DNA of 45,402 nucleotides from Prevotellaceae bacterium (GCA_031278545.1 JAITKF010000008.1:1-45402); one strand, 5' to 3'. Counted from the first letter of the stretch, positions 9,227-19,549 are shown. Numbers and translations are program-made. Notes: generated from the letters alone by a model not told the origin.

Positions 9227-10338
9227 TGAATATACTTTTTATATCACATACCGCTGGTAAAACAGGAGGAGAGAACGTGTTGATTGACGCCATACGCGCC
9301 GTTGCCGCATCGACATCCCATACGCTATTCGTAGCGCTTCCGGACGATGGCGAGACCGCTTTTTCACAATCTTTATCCGGCGTCGGAATAGCCGGAATCG
9401 ACTATTTTAAATATCGCTCGGCAAGAAATACCACATGGCTGCTTTTTAGGAATATCGGATATGGCCTATTATTCGGGTTACCCCAATTAAAGCGTTATTG
9501 TAAAACGAATAAAATAGATGTACTGTATATCAATAGCAGTGTAAATGTGATAGGAATATTGTTAGCCCAACAACTGAAGATACCTTATATTTGGCACATT
9601 CATGAACACTCTGCGGCGGCATACCGGTGGACGCCTGCGTGGATGGATAAGTATTATCGCAAATGGCTTTTCGACTGCCGGTGCCTATCCATTTTTGTCA
9701 GCCATACAAGTCGGGCGCAATGGGGAAAAAACATAAAAGAAACAGCCATCCCTCAAAGCGCGGTGATTTACTCGAAATATACGGAAATCCCGAAAGTAAG
9801 CCGAAAATCGCCCACCCACCCGTTCACTTTTGGCTTTTTAGGAACGCTTACACAGAATAAAAATGTAGACACATTAATTCGGGCTTTTCGACAGCAAAAG
9901 GGAGATGTAAGACTGCTTGTCGGCGGCAGGGGCGAACGTCGAAAAAAACTGATGAAACAGGCACGGGATATTCCGGGCATAACGTTTACAGGATTTATTC
10001 CGGATCGTTATTCGTTTTATGACCGGATAGACGTATTGGTCGTTCCCTCCTTCAACGAGTCATGGGGACTGGTTGCGCTGGAAAGCATGAGCGCGGGGAT
10101 TCCTGTAATAATGACAAAAAATACAGGCCTTGTAGAATTATTTACCAACGGTGAGGAATGCCTATTTGTAGACCCTTTTGATGTAAATGATTTGTCTAAG
10201 GCCATGACCCGTTTACGGGAAAATCAGGCCTTCTATAATCACATGGTCAATCGGGCGCATTTTCGATTAGACGCATTGGCGTTAAATCAGGCGTTCGACC
10301 AAAAAATCATAGCTGTTATTCATCAATCAATAAAATAG
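9226..10338 (+). CDS. glycosyltransferase family 4
   Basis: 'FGFLGTLTQNKNVDTLIRAF', 'VPSFNESWGLVALESMSAGIPVI'; ATG at 9226 overlaps the previous stop. Confidence 0.88.
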   Translation: MNILFISHTAGKTGGENVLIDAIRAVAASTSHTLFVALPDDGETAFSQSLSGVGIAGIDYFKYRSARNTTWLLFRNIGYGLLFGLPQLKRYCKTNKIDVLYINSSVNVIGILLAQQLKIPYIWHIHEHSAAAYRWTPAWMDKYYRKWLFDCRCLSIFVSHTSRAQWGKNIKETAIPQSAVIYSKYTEIPKVSRKSPTHPFTFGFLGTLTQNKNVDTLIRAFRQQKGDVRLLVGGRGERRKKLMKQARDIPGITFTGFIPDRYSFYDRIDVLVVPSFNESWGLVALESMSAGIPVIMTKNTGLVELFTNGEECLFVDPFDVNDLSKAMTRLRENQAFYNHMVNRAHFRLDALALNQAFDQKIIAVIHQSIK

Positions 10339-10345
10339 ATTTTCA

Positions 10346-11539
10346 ATGTACTATTTCATTATATGGCTCATTATTGCATCAAGCGCAACGCTTTATTTTC
10401 TATATCAAAATAAGACGGTGTGGCGTTGGGCCTGTACGATTTGCTATATAGCGCTCGTATTCACCGCCGGACTGCGTTATGAAACCGGCACCGATTACTT
10501 TTCCTATCTCGAGATATATAATAAGGTACCCCCGCTTACCCACTTTTTTCCCGTTATAAATGACATGGAAGTGGGCTATATATTCCTTAATTCCCTTTTT
10601 CAGACAATGGGCGTGGCTATTAATGTGATGTTTTTATTTATCTCCGCCATCACCACATTCATCCTTTTCCGATCGTTTCAAACATATATCCCCCGGCCAT
10701 TCTTTTTTGTCAGCCTTTTATTATACTATTCCACTATTTACATTGGCCTTGACATGAGTGGCGTTCGTCAGGCGATTGCCGTAGCTATTTTTTTATTTTC
10801 GCTTCGATATGTTTTTCGCAGTCAATTTTGGAAATATTCTTTATGCATCATAATCGCGTGTTTATTTCATCAATCGGCGCTTCTGTTGTGGGCTTTTTAT
10901 CCGGTGTTAAAAATGCGCTTCAGGCTTTCCGTAATCATTCCCGTACTGGGAATAGGGATCCTGATTTTTATATTCAAAATCGCGTGGCTACATACCCTTT
11001 TAGAATATGGCGCGTCCTTATTTAGCGAAGATACTTTGATAGGACAAAAGCTCATTGCTTATAGCTCAAGTGAAATATTTCTTAGGAACAGGCCTTTTTC
11101 ACCCGCCATCCCTTTTTATATGACGCTATTTATACTGCTTATACTGGCGTTTATTAAGCGTCTACGATTATCGGAACAGACACCGTATTTTACTATCATC
11201 TTCAATCTTTTCTTTTTATTTATATTGTCGTTCTTTTACCTCTATGAATCGTTGGACATCAGCTTTCGATTCGGCTATTACTTTATGCTTTCCTATGTTT
11301 TCCTGTTCCCGCTGGCGCTGGGTTTATTAAAATCGCGCAAGCAGCATCTGATAGTCGCGATGACTGCCATTTTTATGCTGAGCGCATATACCATGCGGGA
11401 GGTATTTTTGGAAGGCAATAAACAAATGAGGATGTACAGACCGTATCAAAATTATGTATGGATAAAAATGGGATTGCAACATAGCGATACGGAGAAACAT
11501 AAATTAAAATCCGAACCGCCGGACGAAGACATGAATTAA
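10346..11539 (+). CDS. O-antigen/EPS polymerase, Wzy/EpsG-like
   Basis: multi-TM; 'AGLRYETGTDYFSYLEIYN' EpsG signature. Confidence 0.82.
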   Translation: MYYFIIWLIIASSATLYFLYQNKTVWRWACTICYIALVFTAGLRYETGTDYFSYLEIYNKVPPLTHFFPVINDMEVGYIFLNSLFQTMGVAINVMFLFISAITTFILFRSFQTYIPRPFFFVSLLLYYSTIYIGLDMSGVRQAIAVAIFLFSLRYVFRSQFWKYSLCIIIACLFHQSALLLWAFYPVLKMRFRLSVIIPVLGIGILIFIFKIAWLHTLLEYGASLFSEDTLIGQKLIAYSSSEIFLRNRPFSPAIPFYMTLFILLILAFIKRLRLSEQTPYFTIIFNLFFLFILSFFYLYESLDISFRFGYYFMLSYVFLFPLALGLLKSRKQHLIVAMTAIFMLSAYTMREVFLEGNKQMRMYRPYQNYVWIKMGLQHSDTEKHKLKSEPPDEDMN

Positions 11540-11550
11540 CACACGACCGT

Positions 11551-12267
11551 ATGATTTCTGTTTGCATTGCCACCCATAATGGTGAAAAGTATATAAAGGC
11601 ACAACTGGATTCCATCCTTTGCCAGTTAGAAGGCGAGGATGAGGTTATTATTTCGGATGATCATTCCGGGGATCATACGATAGACATCATTACGCATTAT
11701 AATGACCAAAGGATTCAGATTTACCGGAATGAGCGAAGGAGGGGGGTGATAGGTAATTTTGAAAATGCGTTGAATCATGCCAAAGGGGATTTTATTTTTC
11801 TGGCCGATCAAGATGATGTTTGGAAAGAAAATAAAGTACGGGAATGTATGGAAAATTTAAAAAACGACGCGCTTGTAATCTCCGATTGTGCGGTCGTTGA
11901 TACGGATTTGAAGCTTATACACCCGTCTTTTTTTGCGCACAATCATACCCGTAAGGGCTTGGTGCAAAATGTGCGCCATAATTCCTATATCGGTTGTTGC
12001 ATGGCCTTCCGACGCATACTGCTTCAACACTGCCTGCCTTTCCCGAAACAGATCCCGATGCACGATATATGGATAGGCTTTGTAGCCGGACTGTTTCATA
12101 CGACTTGTTTTATCCCGCAGGTATTAGTATTATATCGCCGGCATGGGGACAATATCACATCGACGTCCCGGCGCTCTGATAATAGCATGTGGAAAAAAAT
12201 AATATTCCGATGGAATCTTATCAGGTATATTCCCTTATTATTTTTACGAAAAAGGAAAAATAGCTAA
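11551..12267 (+). CDS. glycosyltransferase family 2
   Basis: 'MISVCIATHNGEKYIKAQLDSIL', 'IFLADQDDVW'. Confidence 0.88.
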   Translation: MISVCIATHNGEKYIKAQLDSILCQLEGEDEVIISDDHSGDHTIDIITHYNDQRIQIYRNERRRGVIGNFENALNHAKGDFIFLADQDDVWKENKVRECMENLKNDALVISDCAVVDTDLKLIHPSFFAHNHTRKGLVQNVRHNSYIGCCMAFRRILLQHCLPFPKQIPMHDIWIGFVAGLFHTTCFIPQVLVLYRRHGDNITSTSRRSDNSMWKKIIFRWNLIRYIPLLFLRKRKNS

Positions 12268-12285
12268 ACCCAATAGCCGATTAAA

Positions 12286-13116
12286 ATGATAACAGCTTCA
12301 ATCGTACTATACAATAACAGCAAGGACGAATTACACACGGTCGTCCGTTGCGCAACCGACAGTATTGCCGCCTTTGTGTATGTGGTCGATAATTCGCCCT
12401 CCGACGATTTACGAAAATTCGTAGAAGGATTGTCCCGGAAAGTGATTTATATATGGACACCGCAAAACGTCGGCTATGGCGCGGCGCACAATATGGCCAT
12501 ACAAAAATCCATCGAACAGGGAGCGACCTATCATTTAGTCATGAATGCAGATATAGATTTTAAGAAGGACGTAATAGAAGAATTGGCCACATTCATGGAT
12601 CATCATCCTGCGGTAGGGCTGGTCATGCCTAAGATTTTATATCCTGACGGCCACATTCAATACTTGTGTAAATTATTCCCCACGCCTACGGATTTGATTT
12701 TCCGCCGGTTTTTTTCATTTACTTCCCGGGCAAAAAAGAAGCAGGAAAAATATGAACTGCGCATGATGGATTATACACAGGTACATTTTGGCGTCCCCTC
12801 TTTATCCGGCTGTTTCATGCTACTGCGCACAACGGCGCTTGCACAAATAACGGGATTTGATGAACGGTATTTTTTATATCTGGAAGATGTCGATTTATGC
12901 CGCCGTCTGCACCGGGTATCACAAACGGCCTTTTATCCTGAGGCAAGCATTGTACATCATTATGCCAAGGGATCGTATAAACAATACCGCTTATTGCACT
13001 ACCATATTTGTGCGGCCGTAAAATATTTTAACAAATGGGGCTGGTTTTTTGACCGGGAACGGGGGAAAATAAATAAGAAAATCTTACAACAACTTAATTA
13101 TAATCCGAAACCATAA
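12286..13116 (+). CDS. glycosyltransferase family 2 (rhamnosyltransferase-like)
   Basis: 'VYVVDNSPSDDL', 'QNVGYGAAHNMAI', 'FDERYFLYLEDVDLCRR'. Confidence 0.88.
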   Translation: MITASIVLYNNSKDELHTVVRCATDSIAAFVYVVDNSPSDDLRKFVEGLSRKVIYIWTPQNVGYGAAHNMAIQKSIEQGATYHLVMNADIDFKKDVIEELATFMDHHPAVGLVMPKILYPDGHIQYLCKLFPTPTDLIFRRFFSFTSRAKKKQEKYELRMMDYTQVHFGVPSLSGCFMLLRTTALAQITGFDERYFLYLEDVDLCRRLHRVSQTAFYPEASIVHHYAKGSYKQYRLLHYHICAAVKYFNKWGWFFDRERGKINKKILQQLNYNPKP

Positions 13117-13204
13117 ACATCAGAATAACGTCCGATATTCTATTTGATACATTTCCATAACCCGCCGTTCCTTTTCCGGGCGGGACTCAGCGCCAGAAGG
13201 CAAA

Positions 13205-13296
13205 TTCCTTACAAGCGGGCGCATGTGCTTCCAGTTAAATTTAGGAACATTTAAATCGACGTTTTCCAGTTAAATTTAGGACTTCTATGTAAGGAA
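13205..13296. repeat. 92-bp repeat unit: outer 9-bp inverted repeat enclosing two direct copies of TTCCAGTTAAATTTAGGA
   Basis: TTCCTTACA 13205-13213 / TGTAAGGAA 13288-13296; direct copies 13229-13246 and 13264-13281. Confidence 0.6.
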
Positions 13297-13403
13297 ATAT
13301 CCAATGCTGGTGCGCAATGGACTACTTACGACAAATCTACCTGTTTTCCCGGATAGCAACGCAGGGAACCCGAAAATTCAATCCACATTTTTGGAAACTT
13401 TTG

Positions 13404-13411
13404 TATATTTG
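13404..13411 (+). promoter_or_regulatory. -7 promoter box (TATATTTG) for the amidohydrolase
   Basis: TAnnTTTG motif upstream of 13480 ATG. Confidence 0.45.
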
Positions 13412-13479
13412 CAAGAGAAATCATTTTTTAAAACAATAAACAGGTTTAATGGCCAATACCTGCAAAACAACATAAATAA

Positions 13480-14751
13480 ATGAGTATTTTAATCAAAAAC
13501 GCACAATGGAATCACGCGCCGATAGATATTTTCATCGACGGGAAATACATTAAAAGGGTAGGGGAGGGGCTGTCCGACGAAGCGGATAAAGTGATAGACG
13601 GCACGATGAAAGCCATCGTTCCGGGGTTTATAAATGGCCACACCCATGCCGCCATGACGCTTTTTCGTGGTTTTGGCGACGATATTCCCTTAGAACAGTG
13701 GCTGGCTGAAAAAATTTGGCCATACGAAAAAATACTGACAGATGAAGACGTGTATTGGGGTGTAAAGTTAGCCTGTTTAGAAATGATTAAGACCGGCACT
13801 ACGACCTTCAATGATATGTACATGCGTTTTCCGGCGGTACTTCGGGCAGTGGAAGAAATGGGATTGCGGGCGGTCTTGGGCGCCACCATTTTCGATTACT
13901 TCAAGGACGATGTGGCGGAACACTATAAACGCGAAACGGAACGCTCTCTGGCGATGAGTCGCAGCGACCGCATCACCCTATCTATTGCTCCCCATGCGAT
14001 TTATACCGTCTCGGCGGCCACGCTACGCTGGGCGCACGATTTTGCTACGGCAAACGACCTCCTTATTCACTTGCATCTGGCCGAAACCCAAACGGAATAT
14101 ACCCTCTCGATGACTCGGTTCGGCTTTAGTCCCGTGAGGTATTTACATCGTTTGAAACTCCTATCGCCGCGTCTTATACTGGCGCATTGCCTCTATGTAG
14201 ACGAAGAAGAAATCCGCTTATTGGCCGCGCATGGGGTAAAGGTCGTACATAATCCCAATTCCAATTTAAAATTAGGCTCGGGACATGCATTTAAATACAA
14301 AGAAATGAAGGCTGCCGGCATATTGACGGGCATCGGCACGGACGGGGCGGCGTCGTCCAACAATTTGGATATGCTCGAAGCGGCTAAAATAGCCTCCTTA
14401 TTACAAAAAGGCTGGCGAAATGACTCCACGGCAATGCCGGCAAACGAAACCTTACAATGTATAACTGAAAACGGGGCGGAAATACTGCATATAAATGCCG
14501 GAAGAATCGAACCCGGACGGCTCGCCGATTTGTGTCTGATTGATTTGAAAACGCCGGCTTTTACTCCTCATTTTAATTTCGTCTCGAATCTTATATATGC
14601 GGCTTCGCACGGCTATTGTGTAGACACCATGATTTGCAACGGACGAATTTTGATGGAAAACCGTCAAGTCGACGGCGAAAAAGAAATCCTGAACCAAGCC
14701 GCCAAAACCGCCCGAAAACTGGAAGAACACGACAACAAAGGGCAACCGTAA
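13480..14751 (+). CDS. mtaD: amidohydrolase, 5-methylthioadenosine/S-adenosylhomocysteine deaminase-like
   Basis: 'VPGFINGHTHAAMTLFRGFGDD', 'HLHLAETQTE', 'HNPNSNLKLGSG', 'GTDGAASSNNLDML'. Confidence 0.82.
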   Translation: MSILIKNAQWNHAPIDIFIDGKYIKRVGEGLSDEADKVIDGTMKAIVPGFINGHTHAAMTLFRGFGDDIPLEQWLAEKIWPYEKILTDEDVYWGVKLACLEMIKTGTTTFNDMYMRFPAVLRAVEEMGLRAVLGATIFDYFKDDVAEHYKRETERSLAMSRSDRITLSIAPHAIYTVSAATLRWAHDFATANDLLIHLHLAETQTEYTLSMTRFGFSPVRYLHRLKLLSPRLILAHCLYVDEEEIRLLAAHGVKVVHNPNSNLKLGSGHAFKYKEMKAAGILTGIGTDGAASSNNLDMLEAAKIASLLQKGWRNDSTAMPANETLQCITENGAEILHINAGRIEPGRLADLCLIDLKTPAFTPHFNFVSNLIYAASHGYCVDTMICNGRILMENRQVDGEKEILNQAAKTARKLEEHDNKGQP

Positions 14752-15245
14752 GTTTTTATACGGGCAGACGATAAGCCCAATTTTCCATAGCCCTATTCTG
14801 CTTCGGTACGGTTACAATGCTTCATCGGCTATTGACCGGCAGTTGATGTTCAGCGCCGGTTTTACAATGGATTTATTACGCGCCTCTTTCAGTAACAGCG
14901 GTAAGTATTTGCATTTTGTGTCGCAGTATTTTCAGTCGGCCTCTTACCTCTCCTCCTATAATCCTCCATTTTCTATTAGGGCATTTGTAGGTTTAAAAAT
15001 AGCGATTTATAGAAGAATTATGCAAACTATTCGGCTTACAATCAATTTCGTCTAAGCGAATAGCCGTGATATTTTCTACGACATTACCATCTATTGTTGC
15101 CGTTTTCAAATCATCTATTTCAAATATCTTTACATGTCCGACTTTGCGTAGTTTACCTGCCATATCTGTTGAGCCTCATACGGAAAAGATACTCCCTGCC
15201 ATCATGGAATATGACACGGTGGCTCTCTCTCGACCCTCAGCGCTT

Positions 15246-15270
15246 CCCTGTGTAACTTTTTTACACAGGG
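15246..15270. repeat. perfect hairpin CCCTGTGTAA-CTTTT-TTACACAGGG in intergenic repeat
   Basis: 10-bp perfect inverted repeat; related CTCTGTGTAAC...TTACACAAAGAACCACAGAG sequence at about 23993-24044. Confidence 0.55.
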
Positions 15271-15363
15271 ACCCACAGAGGAAACATCAAGAAGTGCAGA
15301 AAGGCAATTTATCACTCATTACTCCTAACGTGTCAATTTTTTCACTATTTTTGCAAAAAAAAG

Positions 15364-17289
15364 ATGCAAGGAAAATTTGATATAATTATTGTCGGTGCGG
15401 GTCATGCCGGATGCGAAGCGGCGGCGGCGGCGGCGAATATGGGTTCGCGCGTGTTGCTCGTTACGATGGATATGACTAAGTTTGCGCAAATGTCGTGTAA
15501 TCCGGCTATGGGGGGCATTGCTAAAGGGCAAATAGTGCGTGAAATTGATGCGATGGGCGGTTATAGCGGCATTGTAACCGACCGTAGCACGATTCAATTC
15601 CGGATGCTCAACCGCTCGAAAGGGCCGGCCATGTGGAGTCCTCGTGCGCAGTGCGACCGGGCGCTTTTTTCGTTAGAATGGCGAAAAATATTAGAAAGCA
15701 CGCCTAATGTATTTTTTTGGCAAGATACAGTAAAATCATTATTGATTGAAAATAACAAAGTTATTGGAATCACGACACTTTTGGGCGCGGTATTTAAGGC
15801 TACGGCCATAGTCTTGACCAACGGGACATTTCTAAACGGGATAATACACATCGGGAAAGTACAAATAGCCGGCGGTCGGATAGGCGAATTAGCCTCGTAT
15901 GGTATTTCGGAGCAACTTCGTGAGATGGGATTTGAAGTCGCTCGAATGAAAACAGGCACTCCGGCCCGGCTGGACGGCCGTACAATCGATTTTTCCAAAT
16001 TGACGCCGCAAGAGGGCGATAATCCTCCTGCCTCCTTTTCGTATCTCCCAAGTGTTCCACGTGGAACATTTGACCCGGCGGAATCTTCGGCACGGCGCTG
16101 TTATATTGCCCGCACGTCGAAAAAAGTACATGCTATTTTACAGGAAGGTTTTACCGACTCGCCGCTTTTTACCGGCGTGATCAAAGGAATTGGCCCGCGT
16201 TATTGTCCGAGTATTGAAGACAAACTGCGGACGTTTGCCGACAAGGATAGCCACCAATTATTTTTAGAGCCCGAAGGACGGGCAACCAATGAATATTACA
16301 TTCAGGGGTTCTCGTCCTCGTTGCCGATGGATATACAACTGCGTGCGCTGCGTTCGATAGAGGGACTGGAAAAGGCGGCCATGTTCCGTCCGGGATATGC
16401 GATTGAATACGATTATTTTCCACCTGTTCAGTTAAAGCATACGTTGGAAACGCGCCGGATTGAAAATTTATATTTTGCCGGACAGATAAACGGCACTACC
16501 GGCTATGAAGAAGCCGCAGCGCAAGGATTAATGGCCGGTGTAAATGCGCATTTAAAAATAGCTGGAAAAAAGGAGCTTATTCTTCTCCGCAATCAGGCGT
16601 ACATCGGTGTATTAATAGATGATCTTGTTACAAAAGGGGTTGACGAACCTTATCGCATGTTTACTTCAAGAGCTGAATACCGGATTTTGCTGCGACAAGA
16701 TAATGCAGATATGCGACTTACGGAGCTTTCTTATTCTATTGGATTAGCTTCTCGCGAACGCTATGAAATGTGCATACAAAAGAAAGAGGCCATTGAAAAA
16801 TGGACGGCTATTTTCAAAGAAACATCCATAAAGCCGGAGGAAATAAATACGTATTTGGAGGGGATTCATTCGACTCCGATTACCCGTAGCCGGAAATTTG
16901 TAGACATTTTATGTCGTCCCGAATTTTCGATGGCCTCCTTTCTGAACGCCTGTTATGATGATTCCAGTTTATTAATTTCTGAAGCCGGCAAACTCTGGAT
17001 GCAGACAATAGTTCCTCGTGGAACAAATCGGGAAATAATAGAAGTCGCCGAAATTTTATTGAAATATAGCGGCTATATCGAGCGGGAGCGCTTGCTGGCC
17101 GATAAGATGAACCGCTTGGAAAAAGTGCGCATTCCGGCCACATTTGATGTCGATAAATTATCGGCGCTTTCTATGGAGGCGCGTATAAAATTAAAACGCC
17201 ATCGTCCGGCCACAATAGGACAAGCTTCGCGTATTCCGGGAGTATCGCCGGCCGATATATCGGCGCTGCTGGTCTATTTCGGACGATAA
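15364..17289 (+). CDS. mnmG: tRNA uridine-5-carboxymethylaminomethyl modification enzyme MnmG (GidA)
   Basis: '[22 protein letters not shown]', '[24 protein letters not shown]', '[18 protein letters not shown]'. Confidence 0.96.
   Translation: MQGKFDIIIVGAGHAGCEAAAAAANMGSRVLLVTMDMTKFAQMSCNPAMGGIAKGQIVREIDAMGGYSGIVTDRSTIQFRMLNRSKGPAMWSPRAQCDRALFSLEWRKILESTPNVFFWQDTVKSLLIENNKVIGITTLLGAVFKATAIVLTNGTFLNGIIHIGKVQIAGGRIGELASYGISEQLREMGFEVARMKTGTPARLDGRTIDFSKLTPQEGDNPPASFSYLPSVPRGTFDPAESSARRCYIARTSKKVHAILQEGFTDSPLFTGVIKGIGPRYCPSIEDKLRTFADKDSHQLFLEPEGRATNEYYIQGFSSSLPMDIQLRALRSIEGLEKAAMFRPGYAIEYDYFPPVQLKHTLETRRIENLYFAGQINGTTGYEEAAAQGLMAGVNAHLKIAGKKELILLRNQAYIGVLIDDLVTKGVDEPYRMFTSRAEYRILLRQDNADMRLTELSYSIGLASRERYEMCIQKKEAIEKWTAIFKETSIKPEEINTYLEGIHSTPITRSRKFVDILCRPEFSMASFLNACYDDSSLLISEAGKLWMQTIVPRGTNREIIEVAEILLKYSGYIERERLLADKMNRLEKVRIPATFDVDKLSALSMEARIKLKRHRPATIGQASRIPGVSPADISALLVYFGR
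16053..16068. other. parS-like centromere site (TGTTCCACGTGGAACA)
   Basis: perfect 16-bp palindrome matching the parS family consensus, inside mnmG. Confidence 0.72.
17010..17025. other. degenerate parS-like site (AGTTCCTCGTGGAACA)
   Basis: 14/16 match to the sites at 16053 and 17330. Confidence 0.4.
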
Positions 17290-17326
17290 TTTTTAAACAA
17301 TGCAGGAAAACAATTTATGCTGGTTA

Positions 17327-17348
17327 AATTGTTCCACGTGGAACAATT
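17327..17348. other. parS-like centromere site (AATTGTTCCACGTGGAACAATT)
   Basis: perfect 22-bp palindrome containing the same 16-mer, just downstream of mnmG. Confidence 0.75.
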
Positions 17349-17543
17349 GTTTATGTAATTCATTTGGATAATCAGGTTATCAATGTTATATAGTGGTTTA
17401 TTTATAGGATAGGCTTAAAAATATTTTGCACTCAACACGCTCTATCCGGCCTTCCAGACAGCCTGCCGTTTACACACAACTTATGTTAGGGAGCCCCCGC
17501 AGGAGGCAATGCTTTACTGCTCACCCTGCCTGCTGAAAACGGC

Positions 17544-18839
17544 CTACGGAGTCCCTGCCCGTTTCAGTTGCCGGTTCATTTTACGGATAGCGTTTTCGAT
17601 AGGTTGTTCGGGCTCGATATAGTTGTAAGCGCCCCAGAAGGCGTCGCCGGTGAAGATGGTGAGTTCATCGGCCACAATATCGTAGATGCTGACGGCTTCT
17701 TTCCGCGGAATCCGAATGGCGTTCGTCTCGTCGGCGTCTGTGATGGCTAATTCCGAGACGACGGTGCAGGTCGGGCGGAAGAAGAAAAATCGTTTGAAGT
17801 TGCTTTTAAATTTCACTTCGGAGCGGCCATAGGCATACTGCCAGCGGCCATTCTGCTCGCGGAAATTCACTACATACGTCGCATATACCGGCGTTACCTT
17901 CGCTCCGCGCGGCGAGCGTTTGACAAATATCTGCGCCGATTCGGGGCGCTCTTCCACGTTCATGTTAAATTCGATGCGGGCAATCCCTAACGATAGGGGT
18001 TCTAAATAAATAATGCCGCGAAAGAGGATATCCCGCGCTGTCGGTCGCTGATTGAACGAAATGGCGTAGTGCGGTTTTTCGTCAATCATCACCATTTCAT
18101 CGAATGTAAATGTATAGTTCTCCTGCGGTGCAGCGGTAAACAGCAGTTCCGTATTCTTGGCCGCATCGAGCAGCAGGGTTGTTACAATGCCGCCCTGATA
18201 TTTGAACAACACCGTATCGGAACGGTGTACATCAGCGCTTTTCCGTCCCCTGTAAATGCGTGCCGCATCGGTTTGCCGCGAGGCGTAGGGGGCTTTTCGG
18301 ATGTCGAGTACCGCTTCGGCAACCGAGACGTAGGCGCTGTTCCGTTTGACCCATTCACGGTAGAAGGCGACCATCGCAACCGGCTGCTGCCCGTAATTGT
18401 CGGGAATGCGTTCCAATGCTTGCAGTATCAGCTCCGTTGCATCGCCGCGCGGACGTACCACGACGTCCCGCAATGGGTACGCGATGGGCTCTAACGCAAC
18501 CGTCCATGTTTCCGCACGGTTGGTTTCCGTTACCGTAATTCGTTCTTTCTTATAACTTAAATGACTGAATACGACCGTCGCATGGACGATGCTTGCCGGT
18601 ATTTTGAGGACAAAAAAGCCTTCGGCGTTACTGACCGAAGCAACTTCTGCTCCTTCGATATAGACTGATACGTATGCTAATGGCTTGCGGGTGGCGGCAT
18701 CCCGCACGATTCCGTGTATGGTCGTGTAGGCGAGGCTATCGCCGGACGAAAGTCCGGGCTGTTCGCCGCTGGCGGCCTGCCCGGAAAACCCGACGCCGGC
18801 GGCGAGCCATATCCAACCAATAATTAAAAAGCGTTTCAT
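17544..18839 (-). CDS. carboxypeptidase-like regulatory domain protein, exported
   Basis: signal peptide; 'TIHGIVRDAATRKPLAYVSVYIEGAEVASVSNAEGFF'. Confidence 0.8.
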   Translation of the reverse strand: MKRFLIIGWIWLAAGVGFSGQAASGEQPGLSSGDSLAYTTIHGIVRDAATRKPLAYVSVYIEGAEVASVSNAEGFFVLKIPASIVHATVVFSHLSYKKERITVTETNRAETWTVALEPIAYPLRDVVVRPRGDATELILQALERIPDNYGQQPVAMVAFYREWVKRNSAYVSVAEAVLDIRKAPYASRQTDAARIYRGRKSADVHRSDTVLFKYQGGIVTTLLLDAAKNTELLFTAAPQENYTFTFDEMVMIDEKPHYAISFNQRPTARDILFRGIIYLEPLSLGIARIEFNMNVEERPESAQIFVKRSPRGAKVTPVYATYVVNFREQNGRWQYAYGRSEVKFKSNFKRFFFFRPTCTVVSELAITDADETNAIRIPRKEAVSIYDIVADELTIFTGDAFWGAYNYIEPEQPIENAIRKMNRQLKRAGTP

Positions 18840-18872
18840 AATACATAGTAAAAATAAGTAAAGAATAAATAG

Positions 18873-19388
18873 TTATGGATGGTCTTTAAACCATTCTTTA
18901 TATAGAAGGTAGCCGGCGGCGTTTTGCCGTGCCAGCGCTACTGTTTTTTCATCGCAGCCCCGGACTTTTCGCGCCGGTATTCCGGCATATACGCCGGGTT
19001 CCAGCATCGTATTGCTCAGCACTACGGCGCCGGCGGCAATGATCGTATTATCGGGGACGACGGCATTGTCCATCAGGATAGCGCCCATGCCGACCAGCAC
19101 GTTGTGGCCGACCTTTGCGCCATGTATAATGGCGTTGTGGCCGACCGACACGTCGTGGCCGATTTCGACCACCGAACGTTCATAAAGCGTATGCAGTACT
19201 GCACCGTCCTGAATATTTGTCCGGTCGCCGATGCGGATGCTGTTGACGTCGCCACGCAGTACCGCGTTGTACCAGATACTGCAGTCGTCGCCGATGACTA
19301 CATCGCCGACGATTACCGCTGTTTCGGCAATAAAACAATTTTTCCCAATCTCAGGCGTAATGCCCCGTATTTCTCGTATAATAGCCAT
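18873..19388 (-). CDS. gamma-carbonic anhydrase family protein (hexapeptide repeat)
   Basis: 'NCFIAETAVIVGDVVIGDDCSIWYNAVLRGDVNSIRIGDRTNIQDGAVLH'. Confidence 0.9.
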   Translation of the reverse strand: MAIIREIRGITPEIGKNCFIAETAVIVGDVVIGDDCSIWYNAVLRGDVNSIRIGDRTNIQDGAVLHTLYERSVVEIGHDVSVGHNAIIHGAKVGHNVLVGMGAILMDNAVVPDNTIIAAGAVVLSNTMLEPGVYAGIPARKVRGCDEKTVALARQNAAGYLLYKEWFKDHP

Positions 19389-19549
19389 AGCTTCATTGTA
19401 TAATTTAACGGTAAAGATACAGATTTTTATTGAAGTGTTGAATCGTCGGCTGCTATTATCGAAAATGGCTTGCCGGTTGCAAATACCGATTTCCGATTTT
19501 TTCGTATTTTTGTGTTCTTATTTATTTATTCATATTTACACACGGAGCG

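Noticed and set aside
15418-15435. GCG triplet run in mnmG as a possible phase-variable repeat
   Set aside because: Encodes a normal Ala run in the FAD-binding region ([12 protein letters not shown]); triplet changes would not shift frame.
17290-17540. AT-rich region after mnmG as oriC
   Set aside because: No convincing TTATCCACA DnaA-box cluster was seen; the parS-like sites alone do not establish an origin.
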